DNA from: Ecdyonurus torrentis
Lineage: Eukaryota; Arthropoda; Insecta; Ephemeroptera; Heptageniidae
Length of the DNA stretch: 64,000 nt
Direction: 5' to 3'
NCBI GenBank assembly: GCA_949318235.1
Contig: OX439127.1
Location: 33,170,373 to 33,234,372 of the forward strand
This document shows, in pieces, positions 46,776 through 62,085 of the stretch (position 1 is the first letter of the stretch; each line of letters opens with the position of its first letter). The position numbers and the translations under genes were made by a program. Under the pieces are notes generated by a model. It made no database searches. It was not told the origin of the DNA and saw only the letters and a program-made list of their open reading frames with translations.

Positions 46776-49700
46776 TAATTTTAAAATCATTGATTACATA
46801 AGAAAAGTATGTTTGATCATTGCATTTTTCCAAGAATCAATAATTCGTTATGGAATGATATTCTCACGTAAAATTATTTACTTATACAGAAATCAATATT
46901 TTAGAAATTATATTACTTATTATTACTATTACTTTTTGATATTTCTTAATAAATTTACATAATAGTTAATAGTACCAAAATAATAATAATAATAATATTA
47001 ATAATAAGACGTTTAAGATAATAAACTGTGAATGCGATCTAGCAATGTGGAAATACCTATAACAAAGAAACATTTTTTTAAACTATTAATAATGATAGAA
47101 TTTTTAGATGCTTATAAATTTTCTATGTTCATTACTTGTTTATTACATTTTTTTTTCTTTTACAATTTCAACTGTAGCTACTCGTGCAAACACATGCAGA
47201 AAGGTATGCAGTTTATCGTGCGACGAAGCGAAACCTAAGTATTTTAATGACAGTATCCATATTGCTTGCAAAACACCGAGATATATATATTTTTTTACAC
47301 TGCATATTTTATAACAAAGTAACTCGCTATAACTCAATATTTTGCAGTTTGCACTCATGCATGTTTATATTATAATATACTACTTATTTTTTCCACCGTT
47401 AATGTAAGCTTAAATGAATATCTAAATGAATAATGCTTGGGTATTTTTTTTTAAATACGTATGATAAGAAGATAAAATCATTTTAAACATTTATAACAAT
47501 AAATAAATTTTAACATGATTATAAAATATTATAAATAATAATGAATATCAAACAAAGTATTCATCAAAGGAAGAGAAGGAGAGAGAGAGAGAGCGTAAAA
47601 ACAAAGTATCATATTTTGTTATGAAATTCACACACTACCGTTTTATAATTAAAAATATAAATTTATAATTAATAATTAATATAACTAGTGCTTACTGTGT
47701 AATAATAATAATTCAGGTTCAATTTAGGGGCTTTGTAATTGATTTTCCCCTTATAAATACTAATGATAAAAATTTTAAATAGTTTTAAGGATGAAGGATT
47801 ATTATATTGAAAATATATCAGTGTAAAAGAATATTTATAAAAAATCTATATAAAAGCAGCAAAAAAAAAAAAAAAAAAAAAAAAATGATACATTGAAACA
47901 AGATAGTTTAAAGATTGTAATTGTGGTGCATTAATACATACATTATATTAAATGAAGTATAATTAATATAAAAATGACATGTAGTCAGGATTCAACCTCA
48001 CCCTTTCAAAAAAATGTATCAATTTTTTGTTCTTGTATGTTTTTCTTCTCGATCATAAGTGTTTATACTTGACTATTATATACATTACAATGATATCAAT
48101 ACAATATCAAAATTTATGCCAATGTTATACTGTATGTACTGTACATTCAATAATGAGTAATATGTTTATGTAAATAATATAATGTGTGTGTGGTCGTCTA
48201 TATTGTATATAGGTATCGTGAAGAATAACTTTCTACATGTATTACAATGATATATTTACATTCATATAATATTGATTGTGCTTAATATATTTGTACCAAA
48301 ATATATTAATTTTTTTGACTCATGGCTCTATATAGTAAAAAGAGAATGAATTTAGAGACTGAAAAAAAATCAAATGAGAGTCAATATGAAGTAAAAAGTG
48401 AAGTTCATGAAAGTGTTGAAAGATTTGATGGGATAAAAAAAAAAAAAAAAAAAAAAAGTGAAGAAAGAAAAAAAAAAGTAATAATATTATCGTCATTAAC
48501 TTGCTAATATGACCATATTAGTTTTTTTTCTTGCTTGCGATGGATTTTCTTTAGTAATTAATGATGGTTGATAAGTTTAATATGCTGCCCAGGAATACAA
48601 AAATAACGGCTATATTTGATGATGCGCTTGTAATCTTTATATCTCTGCACAATTGTATAATTGATCCTATTATATAAATAATTCAATTGTCTGTATCACT
48701 TCAAAATGGTTTACCTGTGAAGAAGTCACGGAAGAGATAACAAGAAGAAGAAGAAGAAGAAGAAAAAAAAAGTTGACTCTTGCTTTTTGTCTTATATTAA
48801 ATGAAACTTTAATTAACTTTTTCGTGATTTGGATATTAAACGTTTTAAACTTGCTCTGAGAACGCAGTATTAAGCTATACATCAAATCAATTATTGTTAG
48901 ATCACCTAAAAGCATTAGAATTCCTAACTCTGCTTAAAAAACATAGTCATAGGATTTCTATACCTAAGTGCTTTAATGAATTGCATCCAATTTATAAGAA
49001 TACAGAGAGGTTAAAAAAATAAAGAATTCGAAACTGACATCTTTAATTAAAACAAACAAAATACCATTTTCTAGTTAATCGTAACTAACGACAATAACAT
49101 TATGATTATTATTTATTGTTCAGAATTTTTGTGAACTAAAAGAGTATTTAATTAATTGCATAAGCTATCTGTTTGAGAGTCATTAATAGAATCGTATAAA
49201 TCTATATAAAGCTTTAATAAATGTCTTTAAATTTGGGTGTAGACTAGGTCCAGCCAGATTGTGGAGAGATTGTGACGTTAAAATTGATAGCTTTGTTCTA
49301 CAATGCTACATATCACTCTACAATCCACAACACACAAAACTTGCCGCTTACATTTATCTATAATCACATAAAATCGCTCTTTTATATTGAAGTATAATAA
49401 AAAGAGAGAAGTGTCACTAAATTTTATCTTAGTTAAATTTAATCTAAAATACTTCATTATTTTTATTATTATTATTTTTGAATATGGCATTTTTTTTTCC
49501 AAATTTGATTTTTTTTTATCTTAAAGAGCTACTGTATGTATGTAAAACAAAATATTTTCTCACTGATAAAGCATTAGATTAGATCATCTTTCATTATTAT
49601 ATGCTTTAGCCCACACAAACTGGGGTGAAAAATTGTACACTAGGCCACCTACTTTACAATTTCTATTATAATCTATAGGGTCAATAACATTGCATGTATT

Positions 49701-50438
49701 CCAGAAATTGCTTATAATTTAAATTTTTTTTCTAGTAATTATCTGTATTTGTGGGGGAATAACTATAGGACAAAAAGGGGCGTAACTGGCCTTATGGCCA
49801 GTCCGAGCCTGCGTACCTGTAAATATCTTATGCAACAATTTAGAGTAATTTACATAAAGAAAACCATTCAGACATATTATGTCATTGTAGTAAACATTTT
49901 CTTTGAAGGAATAATGGATTAAATCAAGAATTCAATATATAATCTTGTGTAAAGAAGAAGAACTACGTACAAAATTGTGTTTCAAATGTAATGAGCTTGA
50001 TGCATGCAATGTGAACTTACGTATACATAATATTGCGGTCAGCCAATTCAGTATAATATTTTGTGATCAAAATATATAAAACTTTCATAGTATTTGGTCA
50101 ATGCAATTACTTTATATTTCCCGTCTCCTTATATAAATGCAATAATTGTCTTTTATATGTATCACGCGATGAAAAATAACAATAACTTTTTTTAACAAAA
50201 TAGTATCAAATATAAATTATCTATATAGGGAGATATATATATTTTTTTTTAATTTAAAAATAATAGAAAGAATGAAAATCAATAAAGAAAATAACAATTG
50301 ATTTTATATTTCTTAATCTAATTCTTAATATTTTACAAAGATGCAACAGTTGAGTTAAATCTTAAAATAAGGTTCATTTATTGAATTTTAAAATCTATAG
50401 GTATCTATGTTTAAAGATAAATTTTATTTCATAGTTTA

Positions 50439-50569
<131 letters not shown>

Positions 50570-52024
50570 ATGTTGTGGTATGGAAAATCATGAAATAGTT
50601 TTTTTTAGATTTTGTGTATCTTTGAGTAGTCCTTATATACGTATTTATTTCCACTATGAGAAAGAGTGAATATCACATACAAACATACGTGGATCATATA
50701 CAGTACCACTCAGACAGATTACACCCAAGCAAAGAAATACATTCATATTACTAATGAAATGAAGAAAGTAGATTGAACGAGATGCAAACATGGATAACAG
50801 TAACATTTATTTCTTAGCCGTCTTCAATTTTTTTAAGCTTTTCATTTTGTAGATTACTTTTTTTTTCTTTTCTTTTTTTTTTTTTTTTTTCTTTTTTTTT
50901 TGTTGCTTTTATTGACAAATATGAGGTAAAAGCCGTGATATGCTTATATTTTTTATGATATACTGAAAGCAGCTAGAAATAAAAGAAAAAATTTGTAGAT
51001 AGAAATATTTATTTCTAAAGAAAAGATTTAAAATGATTTTTAATAATACTGAAATATTTTATTTTTTATTATTATTTATGCCTGATCGAATCATACGCGT
51101 TTAATCATAAAAACGTCAACTATACTGTATGTAAATCATTGTTTCATGGATTGTTAAAAATATTTTGACTCGTTTTTATTAAATGCGTCCGATTTTTAAT
51201 AATAATAAAAAAAAAAGATTAAATAAATAGAAAGCATTTCAAATATTACCGGTAAATTATGTTTTTTTATAAAACATATTTTACGCAGAACTTTTTTTTC
51301 ATTTTCACCCTTGAATTGTTGAATAATGACTTCAACAATTAGAAAATAGGGAAAAAAATGGCATAGAAGTTATATAGCAACATATTTGTATATATATTAT
51401 GTACACACATTGTGTTTACTAAATAAATAAAAAAAAAAAAAAAATTAAATAAGAAAAGAAAACCACGATTAAAAAATCTAATATGTATATATAAAATAAT
51501 AATAATAAAACATGTAACCAAGTATAGTTAGCACTAAGCAAACAAAATATATATTTAAAATTCATCCTTTTTCCGATTCTAACCATTTCCAATTCTAATC
51601 AATTCCAATGTCCACTTTTAAACGTATGTGGTCAGCAAGCTAGCACGCGAATACGTTCTTCAGTATATAATTAAAGTAATGAAAGCAACTCTTATTTATA
51701 CAATAATTATAAATTATCTTTATATAGAGACCACTTACATGAGCGTCTGACATTTAAACAACAAACTTTTTATGTATGTAAATACACTTTATCTAAAACT
51801 TATTAAACATTATTTGATATTTTATAAATTAAGAAAAAAAAATTTAATGGTAACATTTTTTTTTTACAATAATACATTAGGATTATATTAATTAATATAA
51901 AGTTATAAAGTGTTTGTTCACTTGAAAACTACTTGTAAGTCAAGATAACTAATTTAGTTTATAATTAAAATTTATATTAACTTACTCGCGGTTATATAAA
52001 ATCAAATTTGGTATACTTTGTATC

Positions 52025-52199
<175 letters not shown>

Positions 52200-52648
52200 A
52201 AGTACTTAATTTGTACAATATATTATTAATTATTTTAATATGTAAAATTAGAGCAGCTAAAATAGATAATCTTGTTATGAGTACTTGATGTTGAAATAAT
52301 ATGTACTTGGCGTTAGAAAAGGGACCGCACTTACTATAAACGAGTAGCACGCTCCACTTGAAATATCTTCCGCTAAATTCCTGCTGGACATCAAGAGATA
52401 AAACCACAGATTGGGGGAAAATGTTCATTTATTAACACGAAAAAGAAAGGAAAGTATTTTATATTATGATTTTATCGCATTATAAGCTTATTATTTAAAT
52501 CTATCACTCACCCTTATGGATTAAAATAATAATATACGTTTTTTTTTTAATGTAATCAAGGATTTGATTGCATATTTTTTGAAAGTATAGTGTATTTGCA
52601 AATAAAATTTATATATAATTTTTTTAAACATATTTATGCGTTGAAATG

Positions 52649-52679
<31 letters not shown>

Positions 52680-53619
52680 GCTAATTTTGATTGGGATGCA
52701 AATTTTATTTAAGTGGATACTATGCTTTTTTTTATTTTAGGGTTTACTATGCTATCGTTTTTATATGTTAATACCTTAAAATGTAAATTTTGGGGAAAGC
52801 TACCTTAGAGGATGCATTCAGTATTTTATACTGAAAGATAAATATAATTCAGAGGTCATACAATTTTTATTATTTTATTCATCTTTTTTTTTTCTTCTTC
52901 TTTTTCTACTTCAATTGTCATATTTTTAATTGAATTTAAAGTTGTGGCTATTAAATTATAACTTTAGATGCTATTTTCATCTTTAATTGGAGCCTTTTAA
53001 AACATTTCTAGGTAGAGAGCGAGAAAAAAAAATCCAGAGATTTACATTTTAAAAATTAACTTGATAAGGATTGAGCTTTTACTGGCAACTCTATAGGGAA
53101 GGGAAAAAAATGCCTTAAAGAGAGATCTACGCATAAGGTGTATGGAGGGATATGTCAATACACTTTGTGTGATGTTGTTTTTGTATTGGTATAAACCTAT
53201 CAAACGTCACGCACCAATCTTATACAGTAGCGGAAAAAAAAAAATCAAAAAAATCAAAAGTATACAAAAACTTAATACGCTACTAGTATATTTAAATATA
53301 AAAATGTGTATAAATATTATTAAAATATTCTTTAAAATTATTGATTTATTTTGTGTTTTGGTATTACATGCATGGATAGTAAAAATTTTGAATGGCTAGA
53401 TCCGTATTTCAAAGTATACAATAAACTTTATAAACGTTCTATAAAATATGTAACTCTTGTTTGTTAGACAATTATACATGATGCATACTCAATACTCAAT
53501 ATTTATCTTCACACCGTTTGAACTCCATGGGTATTGTTTTCATAAGAATAAGAATTTGCACGACTATATCTGGATTGTTGAAAATTGAAATGTTGGTCCT
53601 GTGTACTTCTAAATTTAAA

Positions 53620-53732
53620 TTATGTTGTTCATAAACCCTGTTTTCTTGCACCAAAAAATGGGCATTACATTTGAATAACCAAAGTTGATCGTTATTTTAG
53701 GAGCAGAGAACAGGGTTTACGAACAGCATTAA
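53620..53732. repeat. Short inverted repeat, possible MITE remnant
   Basis: ATGTTGTTCATAAACCCTG near 53622 and its imperfect complement CAGGGTTTACGAACAGCAT near 53711 form ~27-bp arms around a ~55-bp spacer. No target duplication is evident. Confidence 0.6.
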
Positions 53733-54602
53733 TGATTTATTTATTCAATTTAGTCAGTTTAACTAGCGTGTTTTAAAAACATATCTTGATTTGGATTGTT
53801 TTAATGTGCAAAGAAAGAAGAAAACTTTGCACTAATATCGACTACTAACGATATGATAGTGTCAATACGACTTTGAGAGGGCTGGAATATTATTGAATAT
53901 TACTTATCTCTGACTGGAGCATCAATGACTCAATACTGTACTATAGTACTATAAATACATTTTAAATATTATAATTATTAGCACATTACCTATACGATGT
54001 TGCATTTTGTTAGAAATAATGATTAATAATTTTATTGCGTTTCAAGTGAGTGAAAACCTCCTAACCCGCTTCCTGCAAATTTTAGTGAAATCCGTTTTGA
54101 AAAAGTTGACGTTATACTGTAGACATCATCATTAAAAATACACGCTGATTTTTTCAGTGCGATCAATCTTGGTAATTCAATGAGGTAACGTGTACTACAA
54201 AATTGATTACACGAGCGTGTAATAAAACTGAAGATAAGGAGCAGAGTTGTGATGGACATGATCTGTGAATCATGCCAATTAGTTGCGAAGAACTTTTACA
54301 AATTTTGTCAAATATAGATCAAAGGGTTATTTTTGACTAATAACCAAATCATTCACAAAATTTACTATTATAAGTACGTCATTGACAAAATATTAAAAAA
54401 ACAAAAAGATTTTCCGTGTTGGTAAATGTAATTAATTAATATTTAGATAATTTGAGATTGGATATTTATGTTTTGCACCAATAATAATATTAATATCATT
54501 TTGTAAAAGAAAAGAATACCATCAGATCATGTTCCTTTTAATAAAATACAATTTAATATCATCGACGTTCATTAAACATTTTATGTACTGAGGGTCAGTC
54601 CT

Positions 54603-54621
54603 CCCCCCCCCCCCCCCCCCC
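54603..54621. repeat. Poly(C) tract
   Basis: A run of 19 C in AT-rich DNA. Confidence 0.95.
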
Positions 54622-55904
54622 AAATGTGCATAGAGTAAGTATAGTCCCATGAGGCTACACCGCCATACAAATAACGTAACATATACAGACAATGACACTT
54701 AATTATTGATTTCAACAATTTAGCTTGTCTTCGATGTGTATGAGCAACCATTGTTAATTTATATCATCATTTAAGACAATATAAATAAATACAAGAAGCT
54801 TGGACGAACGCTGCACAGAAATCTAAGTGCATGTAGTATCAGGCTGATTATTATTATTTTATTTATGTATAGTGATTTTACCAACTTTGGGGAGATTTAT
54901 GAAGTATCCCATTCATTGGTACAGTTATAGATTTCTCTCAAATAAAATAACACAAGAGTGATAAATTGATGTATAATTTTGTAGAAGAGCATTAGTTTTT
55001 AACATTATTTGTGAAGTGTGACAAGCCAGAAATATTGGTTTCAACTTTTGAATGAACGGTTTATCCAAGAATGGGACACTTCTTACACTTCAGCAACATT
55101 GGTACAACCACTGTATTTATACGCATGTTTTCAAACGTTTCATGTGTAAAACTAGAATGAATCAAGTTAGTTGATTTATTGTGACAGAAGCTAAATTTCT
55201 CCTCAGGTCCATTTTATGTCCTCGTACATTCACTTGTAAAAAAATTGGTCGCAATTTTTAGAAAATTTAGCAAAATTTAGACAGGTCTATAATCACAAAT
55301 ATTAGACTTCCAAACTTCTTTTCGAAACAGTTGTAATTATCAGTTTTAATAATAAGACATAAAAAGTAAGAAAAATAAAATAAATTAATAAATATAAAAA
55401 AAAGTGAAAGTGAAAGGTTTTATAACGATTTGATAACGTGTTCTAAAATTGAAATATCGAACTGCTTTCGTTATACAAGGCATCACTCTCTGAACTTTCA
55501 TTATAATATGATGTCACTTGTAAATTTATAAAAGCGTGAAAAAATAATCAAGAGAATTTTAATTATTATATCATATCGATCCTTCACATTCTTATATACG
55601 AATACATATAGTACATGCACACTTTAATTTAATGCGAGTTAAGGGTTTTCTTTTTCTCTCTTTCGCTTTCGTTCTGACTTCTTGAGGTGTTCAAGCTTCT
55701 TCTCTTGTCAATCACTAATGGCAGAGTCTGTCCAATTAGCGCGAGGCTGGATAAAGCGTGCAGGTGTTCAGTTGTAATGTACAGTATAAGGTAGAATGTT
55801 ATAGGAGTTATATCATGGAAAAGAAGTCAGTCATGGCATTTTATTAAACTCTAAATACATTTTGTAATATGGGAGACAAAACAGGCAAACACACAGAGTG
55901 AGAG

Positions 55905-55909
<5 letters not shown>

Positions 55910-55942
<33 letters not shown>
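55910..55942. repeat. (GA)n microsatellite
   Basis: About 16 GA units. Confidence 0.95.
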
Positions 55943-55945
<3 letters not shown>

Positions 55946-56461
55946 GTCATATAACGTGAGAAGTCGATGGTACTATGCAGCTGTGTGCGCGGCTAGACAG
56001 CTTAATACACAACTCTAGCCATTGTTTTTCTATGCAAATTACTTATTCCAACAGCTGGACTTCAATAAAAACAACATTCTGTATAGAGAGAAAGAGAGAG
56101 AGAGAAACAGAGGAAAAACATACAAAAAGCAATGACAGTAATAAATACAGTACATTTTATCGAAATTAAATATGCAAAACATATTATATATATATATAGT
56201 AATGTATTGACATAAAAGTTGTGATTGATTGAAAGCTATGAACAAATATTTTATATCAATGGTATAAAATAAAGAATGCATTACGTTTTTATTATCTATG
56301 TATTTGCAACTATACGTACTGTGAATCAGATACAAATAGAAATATAAAGAAAACGTATAAGAAATTGTTCTTTACAATACAATACTTTATTATATATAGA
56401 AGTTTATCAGCATGTGAAAATATTAAACTGAATAGAAATCAAATGTTGAATACAAGCAATA

Positions 56462-56999
56462 CAGGGTTAAGGCATGTTCACACATATCAATATTTTTATA
56501 ATGTAAAATAAATTTCATTGCATTGAATATGTATTTAAAAGTTTTAAAATTACATGCAATCAAATTTAATGCATAATGTAACAGAGGTTACTACATTTTT
56601 TTATAATAGAAAGTAGCTAATTTATATAACTTTTTGAATACCTTGTAAACTTGTACCAGCTATTGATTTTTGCTATTTGTTATTTAAATGAAATTTAAAT
56701 TTATAGTGTATTTAAGTGGCTTGTTTACATGTTGTAAAAAATTAAAAATAATAATAAATGCATCATAAATCAGCAACCATTGAATTTTCATAAAATCAAA
56801 TATATTGAATAAAATTATTACACCGTGTGATGAAGCCATACAAAGTTAACTTCTTAATGCCGTGTTGACAGAGTGCCATATTTTTAATGTGCAATAAATT
56901 CTATATGCATGCAATGCCCTTTTAAAACCATTGAAATTTCATGTAATTGAAACTGTTTTACATAAAAAAAATAGTACCCTGCATGTGGACAAGCCACTG
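56462..56999. mobile_element. Degenerate ~540-bp element with imperfect CAG...CTG termini
   Basis: The left end CAGGGTTAAGGCATGTTCAC and the complement of the right end, CAGTGGCTTGTCCACATGCA, share a CAG start and a similar AT-rich continuation (TATTTTT..ATGTAAAA, TTTTAAAA, GCATTGCAT). A related segment begins GTGTTGACAGAGTGCC near 56861, so two nested relics are possible. No convincing target duplication. hAT-like origin is a guess. Confidence 0.35.
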
Positions 57000-58867
57000 C
57001 ATAAAAAAATTAAGGAAACTTACAATATTACGTTGATTTTTTGTTATTATTATGAATTAAAGTATTACACAAATAATAAAAAGGTTTGTAACAATTAATC
57101 TTAATACGCCCACGTAAATAAATTTAATAAAAAATTAAATAAAACTCCTACTCACATGCAGGTTTACGTCTTCTTTTTTTTAACAATATTTTAAATTTTA
57201 ATTTAAAAAAATCAGTTAATGCTTATAATCGTTTCGATTGCTGGATGTATATAGATAATTCAAGCCATTTTCTTTAAGGTTTTTTAAAAATAATATCAAT
57301 ATAGTTATATCAGTTATATGTGTATTAAAATATTCTTTTGTTGCAAAAATTATAGCTATTTATAGTTTAATTAAATAAATAATCGTTTTTATTAAAAAAA
57401 AGAATAGAAGAAAAAAAATTGAAAGGGCGAGCTTTAAGCCTGTCTAAATGTCTGGCCCACTCTTACACCTAACCCCAACAGAAAACATCAATGAAATTGT
57501 TGATTACATTCAAAATTATAATAATATGAAATTAATAATAATGCGACAAAAGAAAATATGGTTTTTAAATAGTCCATTATAAGTAGTCCATTTTAAATAG
57601 TCCATTATATCTCTAAATAAGTAATCCGCACACATCAATCGCAAATATTTTAAAATTTTACAAGTGTTTTCTTTGACACTTTATAACAAATGTATTTATT
57701 TAATTATAATAATAATAAATATGGATATGATACGTAAATGAATTTGTCACAAAATTAGCTACCCATGACACAAGTTTTTATGTATTTAAAATATAGTTTT
57801 TACAATAGATTCTATAATCGTATTATAAATATCCAACAGTCTCATTTTTTTCCTTCTTCTTCTTTTTCTTGCAGGTGTAACACAAATTGAACTATTTTAA
57901 GTTTATAATCTTCAACTGTGTAATCCAGTCACGTACTTAACAATGTTTTTGAAATCCGTCGTATTGTTTACGTAAGATTATATCAATAATACCACAATAT
58001 ATGTATTTTATAGTTAATGGCTACTTCATACTTTGATAACATTGTGATGTGGAGATAATTTTGTGTCATATTAAGATGCATATTCAAATGGCATCCTAAA
58101 TATGTCGATATAATCGTTTATGAGTTTACGAAAGAAAATATTTTTACGTTTGCGAAAGGGGTTCGGAAAAAAATAGTTTCAAAAATACGCCTACATTACA
58201 AGTGTATGTATGATAATTAATAATTATTGTTGACTGAAAAACATTTACACTGCTATATTTGCTATTGAATTTCATAATACGTAACTCTATCGACTTCTCT
58301 CACATCCTCTTTCACTTGTTCTATTTCGATACAAAATCACTTAAAATGTTTATAGACAGAAAAAGCAAAATATATCCCTTAATTGTTAAAACTATCGAAT
58401 AGTTCATAGAACAATCACTAGATATCTGTAAAGTAAAGGTTAATTTAACGTTGTTAAACAAAACAATGTAAACAAAATTTTGTCATGTAAAAACATCAGA
58501 TTTCATCTCCGCTTCGCCATTTAACGTTATACTTTTGTTTGATATAAAATCATGTTTTTATACCGAAGTGTAAACTACAACCGTTTGTAATTTATCGGAA
58601 AAAAATTATAAAATAAGTCAACTGATTTTGAAATGCAACGATGCAAAAAATTTAAATTTAACAATTTTGAAAAAAGCATTTTCATCACTTTTTACGCATA
58701 TTTATACATATTGTATGTTTGTTATTATAAAATTAATTATGGAATAAATTTTTAACAGAAATTTAAATTACAATTCGTTATTATTTATTAAATTGTTTAT
58801 TTAATTAAATTAAACATTTTCAGATCAAATTTTATTTAAATAATGCATATTAATGGTATCAATTTAA

Positions 58868-58988
<121 letters not shown>

Positions 58989-59802
58989 CGATTTCACCCA
59001 GAAAACAAATAACTAGCGTCATTACATTTGTTGAGCATTGCGGTAAATATGTAATACTGAATTACAGGGAACGTTGCGTGCACTACCTGGAAAGCTACGT
59101 CACCTGCAGTTATAATATTTATAAGATTGCGTTGTTACTACTTAAGTGTTTCCCCGTGTTTCAGTTTTATTCATCCTCGTCATTAGTATCTGCAATCTTC
59201 TTGCATTCAAACATTATTTAGTTGTTTTGTTAGAGAATGGCATTGGGTTTATTTGAATTGTTTCATGTTCTTTGGCTGCAAACTGCTTTTTCAGAAGATC
59301 ATTCCTTAAGGCGGTGGGGGACCGACTTGGACCGGAAATTGCTAAAAGAAGAACTATATTTTCCCAATAATTTTTTGTACATGCTTAAATTCCAATAAAA
59401 CAAAAACTACAATTTTCAAATAAAATCAAATAAATTTAAATTATTTTTTTTATACCAAAAAAAAAAAAATTTTAATGATATTTTTTATTGTAAAAAAGTT
59501 TCTAACTTGACTAAAATTTCCCGCTCAAATTTAAATTTCCACATTTACAGTTATCTTTAAAGTGTAATAACTTATTAAATATTTGATCGTGTTTTCACAT
59601 GTTTGACATAACTACATAACTAAATTTTTAAGTAATATTTCGTCTTTACTTTGTGTTATTATTATTATTCGCAACCGTCCTAGTTTGCGAGGTATCAGTC
59701 GGTCAACTACCCCCTAGGCGAGAATATTTTACTTACTATAAATTATCAAACATGTTGGTTCTATTCTTGGAAATAAACAGTTTATAAGGGTATTATAATA
59801 TA

Positions 59803-59951
<149 letters not shown>

Positions 59952-62037
59952 AGGTGTGTGTGTATAAGGACTGTTAACAAATAATATAAACAAGGTATTT
60001 GTTTAAGAAAATGATACTAAGTACTGGAAACAAACATGATAATATTTTGCTGAGAATATGTTTTGCTTATTGACTGTTCTGTTACACATGAGTGCTTACA
60101 AAGTTGCATAACGTGCAGTATATTTCTTTTTAAGTCTGTACTATGTGTACTAAACTATTACAGTAGATATTTGTTGTATAATATGTAATGTCTATAGTTT
60201 GTATAACATTTGTGATTACTCGGCAGAAAGCAGGTAACATCCTCATTCGTACGTTATATCCATTTTAACCAATCATCTGCTCAGTAATCTACACTGACTT
60301 CTCAACTAACATTTATGATTCACCGCATCTCTATATATCTATTTATCAAGCAAATAATTCAAGTTTTTTTTTCTTTACCCTTATACTGTACTTGTTTAAT
60401 AAATAATAATAACAATAAGTTTATTTAAGTAAGATACATATTGCAGCCATATTACATGTTTTTGACCAGAATATTACAACATTGGTTTACATAAACAAAA
60501 AAGTAATACTAATTCAGAAACAACACGAATAAATGTTTGTTTTTGAAACGATTTGAATTTAAATTGAATGCTTTTTACCTCTTGAATGAGAAATTCAAAC
60601 TTTTTATTTATATTTTTCAGAATTGTTTTCATAATTTATTCTTTTACGTAACCTTAAACTTTAATTTAAATTTATTAATAAATTTTCAAAACTTGTATTC
60701 GTATGGAGATGGATAGTCAATCAGAAACTAGTTTAGTTGAAAGTTTCTAATTGTAATATATTTATGCATGTACCTTTTGTGGCCTCGATAAAAACTATGA
60801 TCTCTATTTTTGTGCAAGTCAATCTTTTTTTTTTTTTTTTTTTTTATAATTCTTGTTGCAAGAAATCTTGAATATCATAATATAACATATAATTGATTTT
60901 AACACGTAACAGAAATAAAAAAAGCAAAAAGCAAAAAAAAAAAAAAAAAAAAAAAAAACGAAAAATAATAATATTTATAAAAAAAGAATAAAGTTAACAC
61001 ATTTTTCTTCATCTTTTTTTCCCCCTGTATAGTAACATAATTTTTGAATTTTATCAATGTTAACTCATCGGGTCAAAACTTAAATAAATAATTTGTAATA
61101 GTTTAAGTATACAGTATGTTACAACATTGTAGAGTTTGAGACAGAAGTATTGACATTTTCGTTTCGTTATGAAATTATACCTTTGTTAGCAAAATCGGTT
61201 TTGGAATTTATAAAATAATAATCATAATTGATTTCAAATAAGCAACCAGTTTGAATTTTTAGATGAAGTGCTGAAAAAAAAAAATCTACAATATAAAGTT
61301 GATAGTCGTTCAAAAACTAATAAATAGTAAAAAAAAAAAATAATAATAATAATAATAAAAAATAACAAAAGTGCAAAGTTTATATTATATTGTCAATGTC
61401 ATGCAGGCACTTTTTTTACATAAAATAATGTATTTTATACTATTTTTGCCCTCCCCTTATACATATAGACAAGTTAAACCAAATTATTACTCATTGTCAT
61501 TGCTGTGCACATTTTACACATTACTTTGATATTTTTACTTGTAAAATTTATATCTCGTACAATATCACGTGAATGATCCCTTGACAAAGAATTAATTTCA
61601 AAAGAGATTAAAAAAAAAAAAATTAACAATGTAAATTTCACAGTTTTCAATTATAAAAATAAAAATCTTTGATGTTTTGTAAACGTTAATATTTTGCAGT
61701 TTTTTTCTGTTTATTTGTTATTCGCCTTTAATTATATTAACCCTTTATTTGTTTAATATTGAAATTTGAAGGAAAAACAATTAAATGTTAAATATAGTTT
61801 TGCATATTATGTAGGAATAGCGTCAAGATTTTTTACATGTATTAAAGCATAAAAGTTAAACGCATATTTTATGTACTGTACAAATCAAGTTATTGATTGA
61901 GTTATATAAATTTATTTGCATAGTACTTTGGCTGTAAATTATCCAGCCAAAAAAATGTCTAGCCTTATTCATTCATTTAAATAAATCCATGTTTTCCTTG
62001 TCATATTCGTGCCAGGAAAAAAGTTTAAAACTTTGTT

Positions 62038-62040
<3 letters not shown>

Positions 62041-62079
<39 letters not shown>
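62041..62079. repeat. (TC)n microsatellite
   Basis: About 19 TC units. Confidence 0.95.

Positions 62080-62085
<6 letters not shown>

Noticed and set aside
59300..59720. Possible inverted termini GGCGGTGGGGGACCGAC and GTCGGTCAACTACCCCCTAGGCG
   Set aside because: The match is short and interrupted, there is a TTAA on one side only, and no inner symmetry follows.
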